Source: Solenopsis invicta (Eukaryota > Arthropoda > Insecta > Hymenoptera > Formicidae). Taken from it: a DNA stretch of 64,000 nt. The notes beneath the pieces are model-generated. The model saw only the letters and a list, made by a program, of their open reading frames with translations. It was not told where the DNA came from and searched no databases. Location of the stretch: the NCBI RefSeq assembly GCF_016802725.1, contig NC_052668.1, positions 25,166,501 through 25,230,500 of the forward strand, in the 5' to 3' direction. This document shows positions 1 to 10,512 of the stretch, in pieces. Within the stretch, counting starts at the first letter, position 1. The number at the start of each line of letters is the position of its first letter. A program made the position numbers and the translations under genes.

Positions 1-463
1 ATTGAATCGAATTGCGTTTTATTCATATTACAGTTTTTTTTTTCAGTATTATGTCCAGGCCGTTTACCTTGGACGAACGATAACAAGACCGTAAAACGCA
101 ACAAGAATCGGGCAACGTATCGGCGCCGTGAGATGTAAATTGCTCTCTTACAAAACAGCGGATGATCACTCGCATTACGGCGAGCCGTATTATTATCGTG
201 ATGAGATCTGTCGTTAACTTCGTTTGTACGTTCCGTGTTCCGTGGCCGCTCGCGTGGCCGGGACCGGCGTCATCGGCAATTTCGCGTGCGTGCACGGAAC
301 GTGAACAAATACGCGCACGTGACTAATATACGGAAGGTGCGTGTGAAGAGTTGCGGAGTAAACATCAGAGGGGCTCTCGTCGCCTCGCTCATTCATGGAA
401 CTTCGGGGAAATCGTGCTTCGCAGAATAGAAATAGAGTACAAAGAAGAATAATACCGATATTT
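1..463. other. Intergenic sequence, no gene seen
   Basis: Moderately GC-rich, CpG-containing DNA. Short open frames occur on both strands around 210-430, but none resembles a known protein or is framed by convincing splice sites. It could belong to a gene lying to the left of the window. Confidence 0.4.
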
Positions 464-693
464 ACTGAGAAGAAAAATTTGACGAAAAAGTAAAATTTTT
501 AGCTCGACATGTTCAATTAAATATCAAGTTGATTTAGTCGATTAAATCTTGATTAAAAACTTTGAACGGTTAACATAAATAAACTATATCCTTTTTTTAG
601 GCGCAACTAAATAATTTTGAATCAATGTTCAGTTGAACGTATCGGACTAAGTATTTTAGTTTCTCAACACAAAATTTTTGTCTCGACTGTATA
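464..693. mobile_element. MITE-like inverted-repeat element (family C)
   Basis: The ends are imperfect inverted repeats. The left end reads ACTGAGAAGAAAAATTTGAC. The right end, read backwards, gives a related AT-rich sequence with AAAATTTTG and the block TAGTCCGATACGTTCAA. The same terminal block (TAGTYYGATACRTTCA) recurs at 47397-47617 and 48150-48236, so this is a dispersed family. No transposase frame is present, so the element is non-autonomous. Exact ends are approximate. Confidence 0.55.
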
Positions 694-1382
694 AAAAATT
701 TGTGCAAACAGTCGCGGGAGAATCCTATAATTTCGCTGTATTTTCACGCTGGTTCGCGCGAAAAGTCACCTGAAAGTGCAAATTCGAGATAGGTAAGCTT
801 CCGCTATCGCCTACCGCATACACGTCGACTTAATTAGCCGCTAAACTCGATTGTGCATCAGCGAAATATCAATGAAGCCCGAGGCATTAATCAATTTTAA
901 TACGTTAAATTACGCCCCCTCGCCTCTTCTCGTGCAACGACCTGACCTCGATCTTAATTCCGACCGTGCACCGTGGACCGCCTGATTGCGGTCTAATTTA
1001 ACACTTGAATTAATTCATCAACAGAATTAATAAATTCCATAATTGTCAGTCGAATCACGCGAGCGCGCGTCCGGCGTACGTGCCGGTACGAAATTCGCAA
1101 GATTCGGCTTATCAATCGTGCGTGATTTTTTTTTGTAATCAAAAAACCGCGTTAAATTTCGTACCTGATGGAAGCAGAGATACCTTTGAACACAAACACT
1201 TGTATCTTTATTTTTTAATTATTATCGAGGAAAAAAACCTATTGGTTTTATCGAGGCTGATAATTGTATGCGCTTATCTGATGATGTTTATTGACTTCAG
1301 ATATACTAAAGATAATGTTGCATGTAATTTCCACTGCACATTTCTTTTTTTTTGCAAACAAAATAATCTGTTGACGGATGGA
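694..1382. other. Intergenic sequence
   Basis: No coding signal was recognised. The 104-codon open frame at 1080-1394 is AT-rich, starts in CpG-rich DNA and runs into the repeat on its right; nothing in it looks like a protein family. Confidence 0.4.
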
Positions 1383-2090
1383 GCAACGGACTAGCAAAAG
1401 CATTGCAAAATATTACAATGTTTCAGTAAAATTGCAGCAACGATAGAACTCGGTCTGCTTCAGAAATATTGATACAGAATGTTGCAGCAACATTAATGCA
1501 ACGCGAGACGCAACCGCGTCTGTTGATATTAATCAGTGTTGGATAGTAACCAGTTAAAAAATTAAAACTTTTAACTTAATTTTAAATAATTGTTAACTTC
1601 AACTGGTTTATTTTTTGAAACACAAACTTATTCTTTCCTAAGTTAAAAAGTTATCTGCATAAGAAAGAAAACAATTATAAAAGAAAAAAATATATTTCCA
1701 CATAAAAAAATATTTCTGTGTTCATAAACTTAATTAACAAATACAATGTTAAATCTATTCGATGATCCGTATTACAATTGAATAATTAACTTTATAAAAC
1801 TACAATTTTCTAATTTAGTATATCATAAACAATGTTTCTTAAAATTAATTTTTCCTCTAATTTCAATTAATCTAATCTTAACGTAGGTTTTAACCGAGTT
1901 AGTTTTTTGTCCATATAACTTTTAACTAAATTTGATATGCTAATAATTTTAATTTTTACTTAGTTGCCCAACTCTGATTATTATATATATTCCTGCAACA
2001 TTACGGATCAATATTTCTGAAACGGACATTTTACCATTTTTTACAACGTTGCAGCAATCTTTTGCTATGTTTTTTCCATGCTGTGTTGTA
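1383..2090. mobile_element. MITE-like element (family D), interrupted by a second element
   Basis: The left part (about 1383-1531) and right part (about 1979-2090) are inverted relatives of each other: blocks such as AGCAAAAGCATTGCAAAATAT face rightward relatives ending CATGCTGTGTTGTATGG. An uninterrupted copy of the same element lies at 39733-39938 and shares the blocks GCAACGATA, GCTTCAGAAATATTG and ATGTTGCAGCA. Comparison with that copy shows that the 447 bp at 1532-1978 were inserted into the middle of this one. Confidence 0.7.
1532..1978. mobile_element. Palindromic MITE-like element (family E) nested in family D
   Basis: It starts ATCAGTGTTGGATAGTAA and ends with the inverted counterpart (reverse complement ATCAGAGTTGGGCAACTAAG). 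A second copy with the same ends is at 13791-14283. The interior is very AT-rich, built from TTAACT/AGTTAA motifs, and has no open frame of note. It is non-autonomous and presumably moved by a transposase elsewhere. Confidence 0.7.
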
Positions 2091-3080
2091 TGGGGTTCCA
2101 CTCTCCTCACCCGAGACGTCGTTACCTCATAACCCTCGGGGGGAGTCCGCCGGAAATTAAATAAGAGAGCAAGTCTAGACGCGCGCGTCGTCTTCCGACG
2201 CGTTACCGTCGCGATTATCGCGCGGAAAAAGTTGGCAGCGTCTGCCAACTTTTCCGAGAACGGTTGCCGTGCCGCCTTGACGGCGGTGAGATCGATAAGC
2301 GACACTTGCGTGACTCAAACGCAAACTTATAATTTTGTTATCACCTGGCGGCAAGATAAGGGTATCTTCGTTTTTTTTTTCTTTTTGAGGTCACGCGAAA
2401 GACGCGGTCGGGACAAGTTTGTCGTCAAGTGCAATCGCAAATCATTACGAGGCTCTGAAAAGGATGATAAAATTGTTTCTTCGATCTCACGGGTGATTGT
2501 TCTCATCATAACTTCACGATACTCGTGACTAATCGTGAATTTATTAACCAAATGAGCATTCATGTAATCGTTTACAAATCAGATGTCTGTCGCGGATAAA
2601 CGTGTATTTTCCGTTAGGGATTGATGAGCACGATTGCTTTCGAAAGTCTCGACTGAATTGCATGTAAAATGAGAGTTGTCGCTCGTTCCATTCCAATAAA
2701 ATTGCCAAGGAGTTGGAAAGTTTTTCCTTCAAATTTAAGTTTTGTTTTACTTGGTATTATCACGAAAAGTTTTTGAAAAAAAATAATACTATTATAGGGA
2801 GAATATATAATGTATATTTTTTGGGAGGATAAAAATATTATAGGTTTTTGTATTTTCCTCCCCTAAAGATTTTTCTAAACCTTTTCTCAATCTAAAAATA
2901 ATAATAAACATCTGGGAAAAAAATCCTCCAACCTGGCAAAACTCTCTGTATTCCAATTTCATTATAAGCATGTTGCTGCAAACAAATTTTTACTTTGAGG
3001 GATTCCATTGAAAGAATTCGTCTCTTGTGAAAGCGGCAACATGCCATGTTTATTCATACGTCAACGTGATGTCATTCCGG
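2091..3080. other. Intergenic sequence upstream of the FABP gene
   Basis: The first half is CpG-rich and the second half AT-rich. The 118-codon minus-strand frame at 1949-2305 overlaps the repeat and is not considered real. A compact perfect hairpin lies at 2223-2256 (listed separately). No exon was recognised. Confidence 0.4.
2223..2256. repeat. Short perfect hairpin
   Basis: The arms GGAAAAAGTTGGCAG and CTGCCAACTTTTCC are complementary over about 15 bp (one extra A in the left arm) with only CGT between them. It could form an RNA hairpin or cruciform. No function can be assigned from the sequence. Confidence 0.7.
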
Positions 3081-3103
3081 GGTACATGATAATTCGCAAA
3101 GTC

Positions 3104-3111
3104 TATAAATA
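3104..3111 (+). promoter_or_regulatory. Candidate TATA box of the FABP gene
   Basis: TATAAATA lies 203 bases before the FABP start codon in otherwise GC-richer DNA. A start site about 30 bases downstream (around 3134) would give a 5' leader of about 170 bases containing a nine-codon upstream reading frame (ATG at 3238). A second possibility is the arthropod initiator motif TCAGT at 3268-3272, which would exclude that upstream frame. Confidence 0.5.
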
Positions 3112-3306
3112 GCGCGAACGGGTGGGTCAAACTTCAAAGTTTACTTGTCTTGCTGCGGTTTCCAACGCGGAACCGGATTGCGCGCCACGATACACTCGTC
3201 CTACCTACGATATATAGTCAATCGGCAGAAGCAAGGCATGCAAACCGGCCGAGCCGCTACTCGCTAGTCAGTCCTGTTCACGCAGTCGTCGGTGATAGAT
3301 CGAATC

Positions 3307-3412
3307 ATGTCGTCGGAATTGTTAACCGGTATCCTGGGCAAGCGTTACAAGCTCCAATCGAGCGAAAAATTCGACGAATATATGAAAGCCTTAGGTGAGA
3401 CGGGGTGCACGT

Positions 3413-3447
<35 letters not shown>

Positions 3448-6259
3448 TAGAAAATATCCTGGTTGACAGATCTGAAGAACTTCACGCGGAAAGAACAGTT
3501 TTGCGGAAGTATTTGAAACTAGTTTTATTTGATCATCAAAATAACTTGTTTACTTACTACGCTTGAATTTGTCCATTATTTAGCGATTCAACAACAATTA
3601 TTTTTAGATCTGTATGTGGTTAAATGTGTAGATACTTCAGTAAAAGCTTTTTTTCCGCGCATGTACACTGAGAAAAAAAAGTTAACTTGACTAAATTTTT
3701 CATTTAACTTAAATACATGAAATATTTGAACTGAAGAAAAAATTCAATCAAATTGAAAAATTTTGTTAAATCAACAACTTTTTTCTCAGTGTATTTATTT
3801 TTATAAATATGTTTTGGACCGATAGTGTAACAACACAACATTTATTTCTATTTTGCATGTGAATTTTTTAAACCAGGAATTGATTTTTTCCGGAAAAATG
3901 TCGGCTCGGCCGATATGAAGCAACGTGTGTTTCCCGGGAGATAAGCTTTAGAAGTGCCGGCAGATAAAATATTCATTTCCTTTTAACTTCAAGTGGACTA
4001 TAGAAACATAATTTAAAAGGCTATCCAATCGACACTGGCGCATCATAGTGTGTGCTAATTTCTGTGATTTTATTTCCATTTTTCTTGGGATACTCGTGTC
4101 TAATCTGTTAGCGAATTTAAGTGCTTGCAGGCTTGCGAGCATGTAGAAAGAGTTCTGATACGTTTCTCTTTTAAGGATAACTCGCAATTAGATTGCGAAG
4201 TATAAATGTTTCTGCGAGAGGAGCCATCTGCGTGCCATAAATACATCTGGTCGATTAGAATTTCATATAGGACCGATAAAGAAACTTAGACAATTTTAAA
4301 GCAGCTTTCGCCTTCTTTCAGGCGTCGGCATGGTGACGCGTAAAATGGGCAGCACCGTCAGTCCCGTCGTCGAGCTGACAGAGAAGGACGGGATGTACAC
4401 CCTAAAGACGACCAGCCCCTTCAAAAACACCGAAATAAAGTTCAAGCTTGGCGAGGAGTTCGATGAGGAGACTGCGGACGGCAGGAAGGTGAAGAGCGTC
4501 TGTACTTTGGAGGGTAACAAACTTATACAGGAACAAAAGGGTGAAAAGAACACCACGATCGAGAGGGAATTCACGCCCACGGAGATGACTGCGGTAAGCA
4601 CTTTTTTCCCGAAAGTTCCTATGGATTATCTTGATCGGATATTATCTGTCATCCACGCGCGATAAAGACGATTAAGGCAAAATGCTTACTCTCTAAATCG
4701 GAATCGGTTTGTTTATTCACTGAAAGACACTGAGAATAGCCTAATTTCAATACTATATAATTACACGGAAAGGACAATTTTGCTGAAATACAAATCTAAA
4801 CAATCTAAAAATAATTATGGTTGAACCATTAAAAAATTTATGTTGAATGTATAAACTGATTACTAGAATGTCAGAATTTTTTAAAATAAAAGTATCGTCA
4901 TGCTGAACGTCTTACATAATTATTTGGATAGTTCAACATAAAATTATTTTCTGATCTGTATCTGTAGCTAAATTTTTAGATACTACAATAAAATTGTTTT
5001 TTTCCGTATATAATCAGTGATTTTGCGATCAGCGAGTGTAACCCCCCCCCCCCCTCCCTCTCTCTTAAGCGAAATTACTGAAAGACGGCGAATAATCATA
5101 GTTATAAGCATAGTACTGCAAATAAGTAAGATTTTACTGATTCAGATTTAGAGAATATGTGATACATGTAAATATAACTTATATTTATGCAGAGTTAGCT
5201 AAATTAATATTTTTTTAACTGAATAAAATTAAAAAGTTAATAACTTATAAGAATTAATTTAGTTACATTAAATTCTTTATCTGCAAATCAATTATATTCA
5301 TCGACGGAGTTGTATGGCTGTTTATTATTAACGCTATTGAAAGTTAGTAACAAGGTAAGGCTGACCTTCAGCCTGAGGTAAATATTAAGCAAAGAATATC
5401 TCACGATGCTATATATCTTTCTTATGTAATAAATTTGCGAAGATTATTGGCAAACTTGTATTTGTTTCTCCAGGAAAAAAACTGGAAACATTAACATCGA
5501 CACACATGATGTGGCGTATACAATAGTAGATTTTAAACACACGCTTTAATGTTCGCCATAACGAAGGAAATTAACGATAACGAAAATTGTGCCTTAAAAG
5601 AATTGTTTTCTTCCATGGTTATATTTCTCTAAAGTGAGCAGTTTTCATTATTATTTTCACGTGATGTGATCGCTTTAATAAATGCTCCAGCCGGCTTGTG
5701 AACTCGGACGATACGTAACAGAACATGAGTTATAGGAATGACGTGGTTAATCGTGCTACATTTATCACTCGTGCGTGCATCCTTCCTCTCTAAACACTTG
5801 AACTTTGATTCGGCTGATGCGGGCGCAGGAGTTACCCGATTAAAGTACAAAAGCTATGTGGAGGAACGCTGCACGCCGAGGGAGATCGTTGCACGAGCGG
5901 CTAATGTTATAATGATTCGTCAAATGTCCGGCCAATTATCGCGTGCGCTCCTCCTGTTCGTGACACGTACAATTCTACAGCACCGAGCTCCGAAACGGTG
6001 CCAATAAAGATCCATTGATCCGTCTGGCGATACGTGTTAATACCGTGAGACACCGGCGCAGGAATAATTCCCGCACTCTTTCTCTCTACCTACTTACAGA
6101 AACAACCATTAATAATTCCGAGAGATTACCGTTACGGCGGAGGTCTCTATTGCTATCAAATATTAAACTGGTTTTACCTATACCTATGCTATTTCTGTGT
6201 TGCAGATCATGAAGGTCGATGACATAGTCTGCACAAGGGTATACAAGCTTCAGGAATAG
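3307..6259 (+). CDS. Fatty-acid-binding protein (intracellular lipid-binding family), 3 exons
   Basis: Exons are 3307-3394, 4322-4593 and 6206-6259, all with GT-AG introns (donors GGTGAGA and GGTAAGC; acceptors TTTCAG and TTGCAG). They join in frame to 137 residues, the usual size for cytosolic lipid-binding beta-barrels. The N-terminal family signature is visible (GKRYKLQSSEKFDEYMKALG, residues 11-30), followed by GMVTRKMG. The C-terminal CTRVYK carries the Arg-x-Tyr pair (Arg131, Tyr133) that binds the fatty-acid carboxylate in the family. The product should bind and carry long-chain fatty acids or related lipids in the cytoplasm. There is no signal peptide, as expected. The start at 3307 is the only ATG giving the family N-terminus. 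Introns 1 and 2 hold MITE-like repeats. The specific paralogue cannot be named from sequence alone. Confidence 0.95.
3414..3443. repeat. Poly-T tract in FABP intron 1
   Basis: About 30 consecutive T residues lie just downstream of the first splice donor. This may be a simple tract or the tail of a degraded retroposed element on the minus strand. Confidence 0.8.
3483..3660. mobile_element. MITE-like element (family A), copy 1, in FABP intron 1
   Basis: Inverted ends: left CACGCGGAAAGAACAGTTTT, right (reversed) GCGCGGAAAAAAAGCTTTT followed by ACTGAAGTATCT. The same family, with ends ACGGAAAGAACAATTTTGCT and the block GAAGTATCTAAA, recurs at 4762-5011, 26933-27231 and 40985-41804. No coding capacity. 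Confidence 0.65.
3666..3791. mobile_element. Short palindromic MITE (family B), copy 1, in FABP intron 1
   Basis: The 126-bp element begins CACTGAGAAAAAAAAGTTAA and ends with its inverted counterpart CTCAGTG. It is flanked on both sides by TA (3664-3665 and 3792-3793), consistent with a two-base target duplication. Almost the whole element can fold back on itself. Related copies are at 26025-26241 and 35703-35893. Confidence 0.75.
4762..5011. mobile_element. MITE-like element (family A), copy 2, in FABP intron 2
   Basis: The left end ACACGGAAAGGACAATTTTG and the reversed right end TACGGAAAAAAACAATTTTA are inverted relatives. Inner blocks (ATGCTGAACGTCTTACATAA, TCTGATCTGTAT, TTTAGATACTACAAT) match the 26933-27231 and 40985-41804 copies. 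TA is present at both ends. No open frame. Confidence 0.7.
5042..5067. repeat. C-run and CT-rich tract in FABP intron 2
   Basis: A homopolymer of about 13 C residues followed by CT repeats. Simple sequence only. Confidence 0.8.
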
Positions 6260-6367
6260 GGGTCCAGTTACCGAAGTCTTAAGGAGTGCACAACCTTACA
6301 CAGATGCTTCTAAAAGCGTTCTCGGAACACAATATAAATTATCCTTTGAAATCTCTACTTGAGCGTA

Positions 6368-6373
6368 AATAAA
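6368..6373 (+). terminator. Poly(A) signal candidate of the FABP gene
   Basis: AATAAA lies 109 bases after the FABP stop codon in AT-rich 3' sequence, a normal position for cleavage and polyadenylation. Confidence 0.6.
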
Positions 6374-7042
6374 ATATATATTATAATAAGCTACATGTTG
6401 TAAAAAATTCATGTCGAAGCGTAACTTAAAGATTGCAGAATATATGTTTTTTTTTTATGGAATTAAAACTCGCATATTTGATACATGTACGCATCCGTGA
6501 AGTGGATATATTGAATGGCAACCAAAGCATAAATTAGCCATCTGTTGTGTGCACATTTTCTATTTATGTATATTACGTATTACGTAATGTTGTACGTAAT
6601 ACTGTCAGCGAATTATGTTCCACGTACAGCAGTTGCTGTATAATCTTCTACGAATGTTTGCTTTTTTCTACGAATAATAATGACTATGGAAATATATCTG
6701 TGTTTTTGTTAAGTTTCCTAATTTTTTTTTAAACACAAATAATATGCGTTACGAAATAAATTTTTTTTGTCAGTTAAAAACAAGTCCAAGATATCTTGAA
6801 AGAAATGAAAGAAAATGGCGAAATATATACAAAATATATTTAGATATTTATTAAAGTAATTTTTATACATAGGCCATCTATTTCTAACTTTATACGTCCG
6901 TATCGTCACTGTTTAATCAATATTTAATCTTCCATATCGATTAATGGAGAAATCTGTAAAATATAAAAAAATGTACAATGACTAGATGTTGCGTTAAAGT
7001 ATAAATGATTATACAAGATGTACGCAAAAACTAATTAGCGAT
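6374..7042. other. Intergenic gap between convergent FABP and Rad1 genes
   Basis: AT-rich DNA holding the 3' untranslated regions of two convergent genes. A minus-strand AATAAA (plus-strand TTTATT at about 6847-6852) could serve Rad1. No independent gene is seen. Confidence 0.5.
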
Positions 7043-8290
7043 CTAAATTAGCGCGATATGATTGTTCGTACAATCCATTATGAAAAATCTTACATAATAT
7101 TCCATGTAACAGGTATGGCCGCTTTCGGTTTTGATCATATACTGAAAACCTAACAGGCCGGCGTTATTGGTTCTTATAGAAACCTTGTTAGCGCACGATA
7201 ACGCTTTCATCGCCGGTTTAATATGCGCCAATTTAAAATTGCTTATCGCCGTTGATGTACAATGAAAAGTGTCTATTAAATCGCTATCGTGCGGCAAGTC
7301 GATGTGACAAATGCCGCCTAGACCCTCCGTGCTAATTCTGAAGAAGGGCTCTTCCGGCGATAAACGCAACTGGAACGTAAGCATTGTAGTTCAAAAAAAC
7401 GCATGACTGTCGAATACAAATTTCTAGCTATCTTAAAACTCAAGTTGAAATTGAAACTGATTATACCTCGACTAGTTCGCTAGTTGGATCTAATTCAGCC
7501 ATGACATCCTTCAATAATTCTGTTTGTAATACTACTTTATTAACGACATTTTCCGGTTCAAGATGAAAATCTAACAATGTGTCTACTTCTAAAGTTTTTA
7601 ATGAGCAGTCCGTTATGATCCCGTCTTCTTCGATAATAACGCTTACGGGATAACCTGTGCCCTATAATAGATAAGATAATATCAAAATACCTTAATATTA
7701 AACAGTGATGAATATCTCGAAATATTTTTTTTAGTATTATTAATTTTAGTAAATTTAATATTTTTCATTTCACAAAATAAAATCCTAAATAAATTTAATG
7801 TTCAAATAAAATCTAAATGTTTAATCAAATTATTTTAGTTTGGATTCTAAACTCGTGTAACATAGTTGAGAGTTATTCTGATTTTACTGAGGTGTGAAGT
7901 TTACTTTGTAAAATATTTGCACCGCGACGGAATCTTCTTGTACGGTGGGCCAGAACATACAGAGGCACTCCACCAATATGTTTAAGCTTAATGAAAACGT
8001 CACGTCCTCTTTCAATTTGAACTCTTCGAAAACTGCAGATGAAATATATGCACTGGCCTGCATACATTTTGCATCTTCGACTGTGATTTTCAATCCATTT
8101 TCACTACCAAGGCAAGTAGCTAACTAAATAATCATATATTTCTTATCATTATAGAAAAAAAACGTAAATACATTCTAAGTACTTCAAGTACCTCTTTAAA
8201 ATTGATAGCTTTTAATAACTGTATTACAATCTTTAGATTTGTCAATCCTATTTTTGCGACCAACATGTAGTCTTCCATGTTAGAGGCCAT
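7043..8290 (-). CDS. Rad1: Checkpoint clamp subunit Rad1 (9-1-1 complex), 4 exons
   Basis: Coding exons in transcript order are 8290-8192, 8123-7905, 7661-7467 and 7369-7043. All junctions are phase 0 with GT-AG introns. The product is 279 residues, close to the 280-odd residues of animal RAD1. Recognisable family stretches are GLKITVEDAKCMQASAY (residues about 42-58), VFEEFKLKEDVTFSLSLNIL, and the C-terminal KALSCANKVSIRTNNAGLLG with GFQYMIK and CYMEYY. Rad1 forms the ring-shaped Rad9-Hus1-Rad1 DNA clamp loaded at damaged DNA to activate ATR/Chk1 signalling; it acts in the nucleus. The ATG at 8290 lies inside the end of the upstream ZSWIM7 reading frame. A second in-frame ATG (8278) lies just beyond that stop and would remove four residues. 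No separate promoter space is visible between the two genes. Confidence 0.95.
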
Positions 8291-8909
8291 CTTGTTTATT
8301 TGAAACCTGGTATAGCAATAAATTATTAAACTGCTTTTGCGTTAGTTGTTGATGCAACAACTTCTCGTTGTCAACACTGGTCAGCCAAGCTGCCAAAACG
8401 TGCTTACAAGTGAAAGCAGATCGATCTGTTAAAACCTGATGTCTGTAACATTGTAAGAGCCATATCTTGTAATACTTTTTCTAGAAGTATTCTCTTTTAT
8501 ATATCTATTATTATCTTTAATCTTTTCTAATTTTGAGAATTAGAAAAAGATTAAAAGGGAAAACTAAACCATAATTAAAGTTAATACATTGGTAGAAATA
8601 GACAGTATTCCAACATGTACAATTGTAGAAAATGTAATTGTGCTATCTTTAAATAATTTGTTCACAGAATGTTGTACCTGAAAGCGGCGCATGTACAATA
8701 ATTTACTTCTGGAAAAAGTGTGTACAATGCCCCAGAATGCCCTTTAACTTGCATCAACCAGCTAGCCTCGTTAGCACTCTTGCATGGCTCTGTTATAATT
8801 GCATTAGACGTGGAAATTTGTGTCACTCGTCGCTTCTCGTATAAATCTAAAGCTCTTTCAAATGTCCCATCGAATAGCTTGTATAATTTCAATAGATTTT
8901 GATCAGAAA
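8280..8909 (-). CDS. ZSWIM7: ZSWIM7/SWS1-like SWIM-domain protein (5' exon unresolved)
   Basis: Two coding exons are clear: 8909-8678 (acceptor TTCTTTCAG, donor CAG|GTACAA) and 8442-8280 (acceptor GTTACAG), joined through an Arg codon. The protein reads LLKLYKLFDG near the start, then VKGHSGALYTLFPEVNYCTC. The SWIM zinc motif follows as C-T-C, 15 residues, then C-K-H, and the end resembles the family tail (QQLTQKQFNNLLL). About 130 residues are seen; the family is about 140, so only a short first exon is missing. SWS1 with SWSAP1 supports RAD51 in homologous recombination. The stop TAA (8282-8280) overlaps the Rad1 start by 11 bases. Assignment rests on the SWIM motif and flanking sequence recalled from the family. 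Confidence 0.85.
8515..8557. repeat. AT-rich hairpin in the ZSWIM7 intron
   Basis: CTTTAATCTTTTCTAATT is followed a few bases later by its inverted copy AATTAGAAAAAGATTAAA. It lies in the intron between the two recognised ZSWIM7 exons. It may be a remnant of a palindromic element. Confidence 0.65.
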
Positions 8910-9225
8910 CTGAAAGAATTTATCATTTTATCTCCATATAGCTTACATGAATATATTTACACTTAGTAAATACTAATTTAATGGCTTTTTATTATGCTTT
9001 TTTTTTAAAGAATAGATATAGCTGCACTTTCCAACATTCTCAGTAACTTTTGGTAAGTTTTTGGAGGCAAAGAAGAAAATTTAAGATTAAAAACTTTATT
9101 TTTAATTGTAACGATTATAATGTTTGTCTCTTCTTAATGTGGAAAAATAAAATAACAAGTAAAGAAAATTCTTCACTTATTTATTAAATTTTTCTATTTA
9201 ATCTCTTTCTATACTTCTCATTTAC

Positions 9226-9262
9226 ATATTCGCGGCATTGTTTGAAAGAACGTAGCCGGCAT
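9226..9262 (-). CDS. Candidate first coding exon of the ZSWIM7-like gene
   Basis: On the minus strand an ATG at 9262 opens 12 codons (reading MPATFFQTMPRI) and meets a possible donor AT|GTAAAT at 9225. This leaves phase 1, which fits the exon starting at 8909 and would complete a protein of about 143 residues. The donor is not strong and the peptide has no diagnostic residues, so this is an inference from phase and length only. Confidence 0.3.
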
Positions 9263-9734
9263 GTATTCTTTCATTCATGGAGCAAAGAAAGTGAAAGAAA
9301 ATGCAGCTGTACCAAGTCGTTAACTGGTATAATAGGCTGCGTTACATTTTTTCTCTTTCTCAAAATCGTCGGCTGCTTCCTTCAGCACGTTCTCTACGAA
9401 ATCCACATACTTCTGATCGTACACAGTCGGTAGTTGAAAGCCGGTATCCACTACCTGTTGATCCGAATTCATTGAAGCAAACGGATGTTGCGCCTCCGTT
9501 TCTCAATCTCTGCAAATCTCTGACGAAGAGAGATGCTTATTTGTTATCATCCCACGTTTTCCCACGTGCTTTTAAAGCATAATTCGAATGTTCGAACGGT
9601 TCGAACTCAAACAACTTGTTAAAGAATTTTGGGATATTGTCAAAAATGTATCAATCGGACAATCACATACGCCAAAAAAATATTTTTAATGAGAGCTCCA
9701 ATTGGCATCTAGCATCAGGCAATGGTGCCAATCT

Positions 9735-10150
9735 TAAGTCTGTTCTTTTCAGCTGAACTTCTTGTATCGTTCATCTTTTCTCTTTTTCTTTTTACGTAAA
9801 GAAAAAAAGAGAGAATTAAGATAAAGGGCCTATCTGATTTGCATAACTAATATAACCATACGCATATAAAAATTGATTAGTCCATTAGCATTGCACATGC
9901 ATAAAGAAATGGATTAATTAATTTCCTTAAGCACATGATTATTCAGCTATGCAAGTTTGTCTAGTGGACAGGTCCAAACGGTGCAAAAAGTTTGGTTGAA
10001 AAGAATAGATCAAAAAACTAAAATCCTACATTCGAACTAAGATCAATTTTACCAAATCCGATTAACTTAAAAAAATCAGTTGATAAATTTATAAAATACC
10101 AACCAACAGATTTATAACTGATCATATTTTAACTGAAAAGAACAGACTTA
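9735..10150. mobile_element. MITE-like element (family F) between divergent genes
   Basis: The 416-bp segment starts TAAGTCTGTTCTTTTCAGCT and ends with its inverted counterpart (AACTGAAAAGAACAGACTTA). The interior is AT-rich and non-coding. It lies in the intergenic space between the start of the ZSWIM7-like gene and the divergent gene at 10513, so it may have altered a shared upstream region. Confidence 0.7.
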
Positions 10151-10512
10151 TTCTCACATATTCATGGCTAGTTATTATGTTATCACGTGATTGATTATGT
10201 TGGTACACCTGACTGTTCGAAAACAGGTCCGGTGTAAATTTATCTGATCCGTTAAGGGTGTCACGTTCTCTTCTTTAAGGGTGTGAATTTCTTGTGAATT
10301 TCTGAATAGAAGCGAATTGGACGAGGTGTAGACGTGCTCGAAGGTATTGCGTCGTGTTTATATTTTTCTACCAGCTACAGGTGCCTCGAATAGCTCACAA
10401 GTAAAAGCTTATCGTTATTAATTGAAGGAAGAAAAGAAGAGTGAATTTCTGAGTTGTCAAACGATTTGTTCTCTTCTCTGTTTATGTGTGAATCTCTTTC
10501 TGAGAAGTTAAA

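Noticed and set aside
1949..2305. 118-codon minus-strand frame resembling a frame at 39652-39861
   Set aside because: The shared peptide (SEILxRNVA) comes from the family D repeat present at both places, not from a shared gene.
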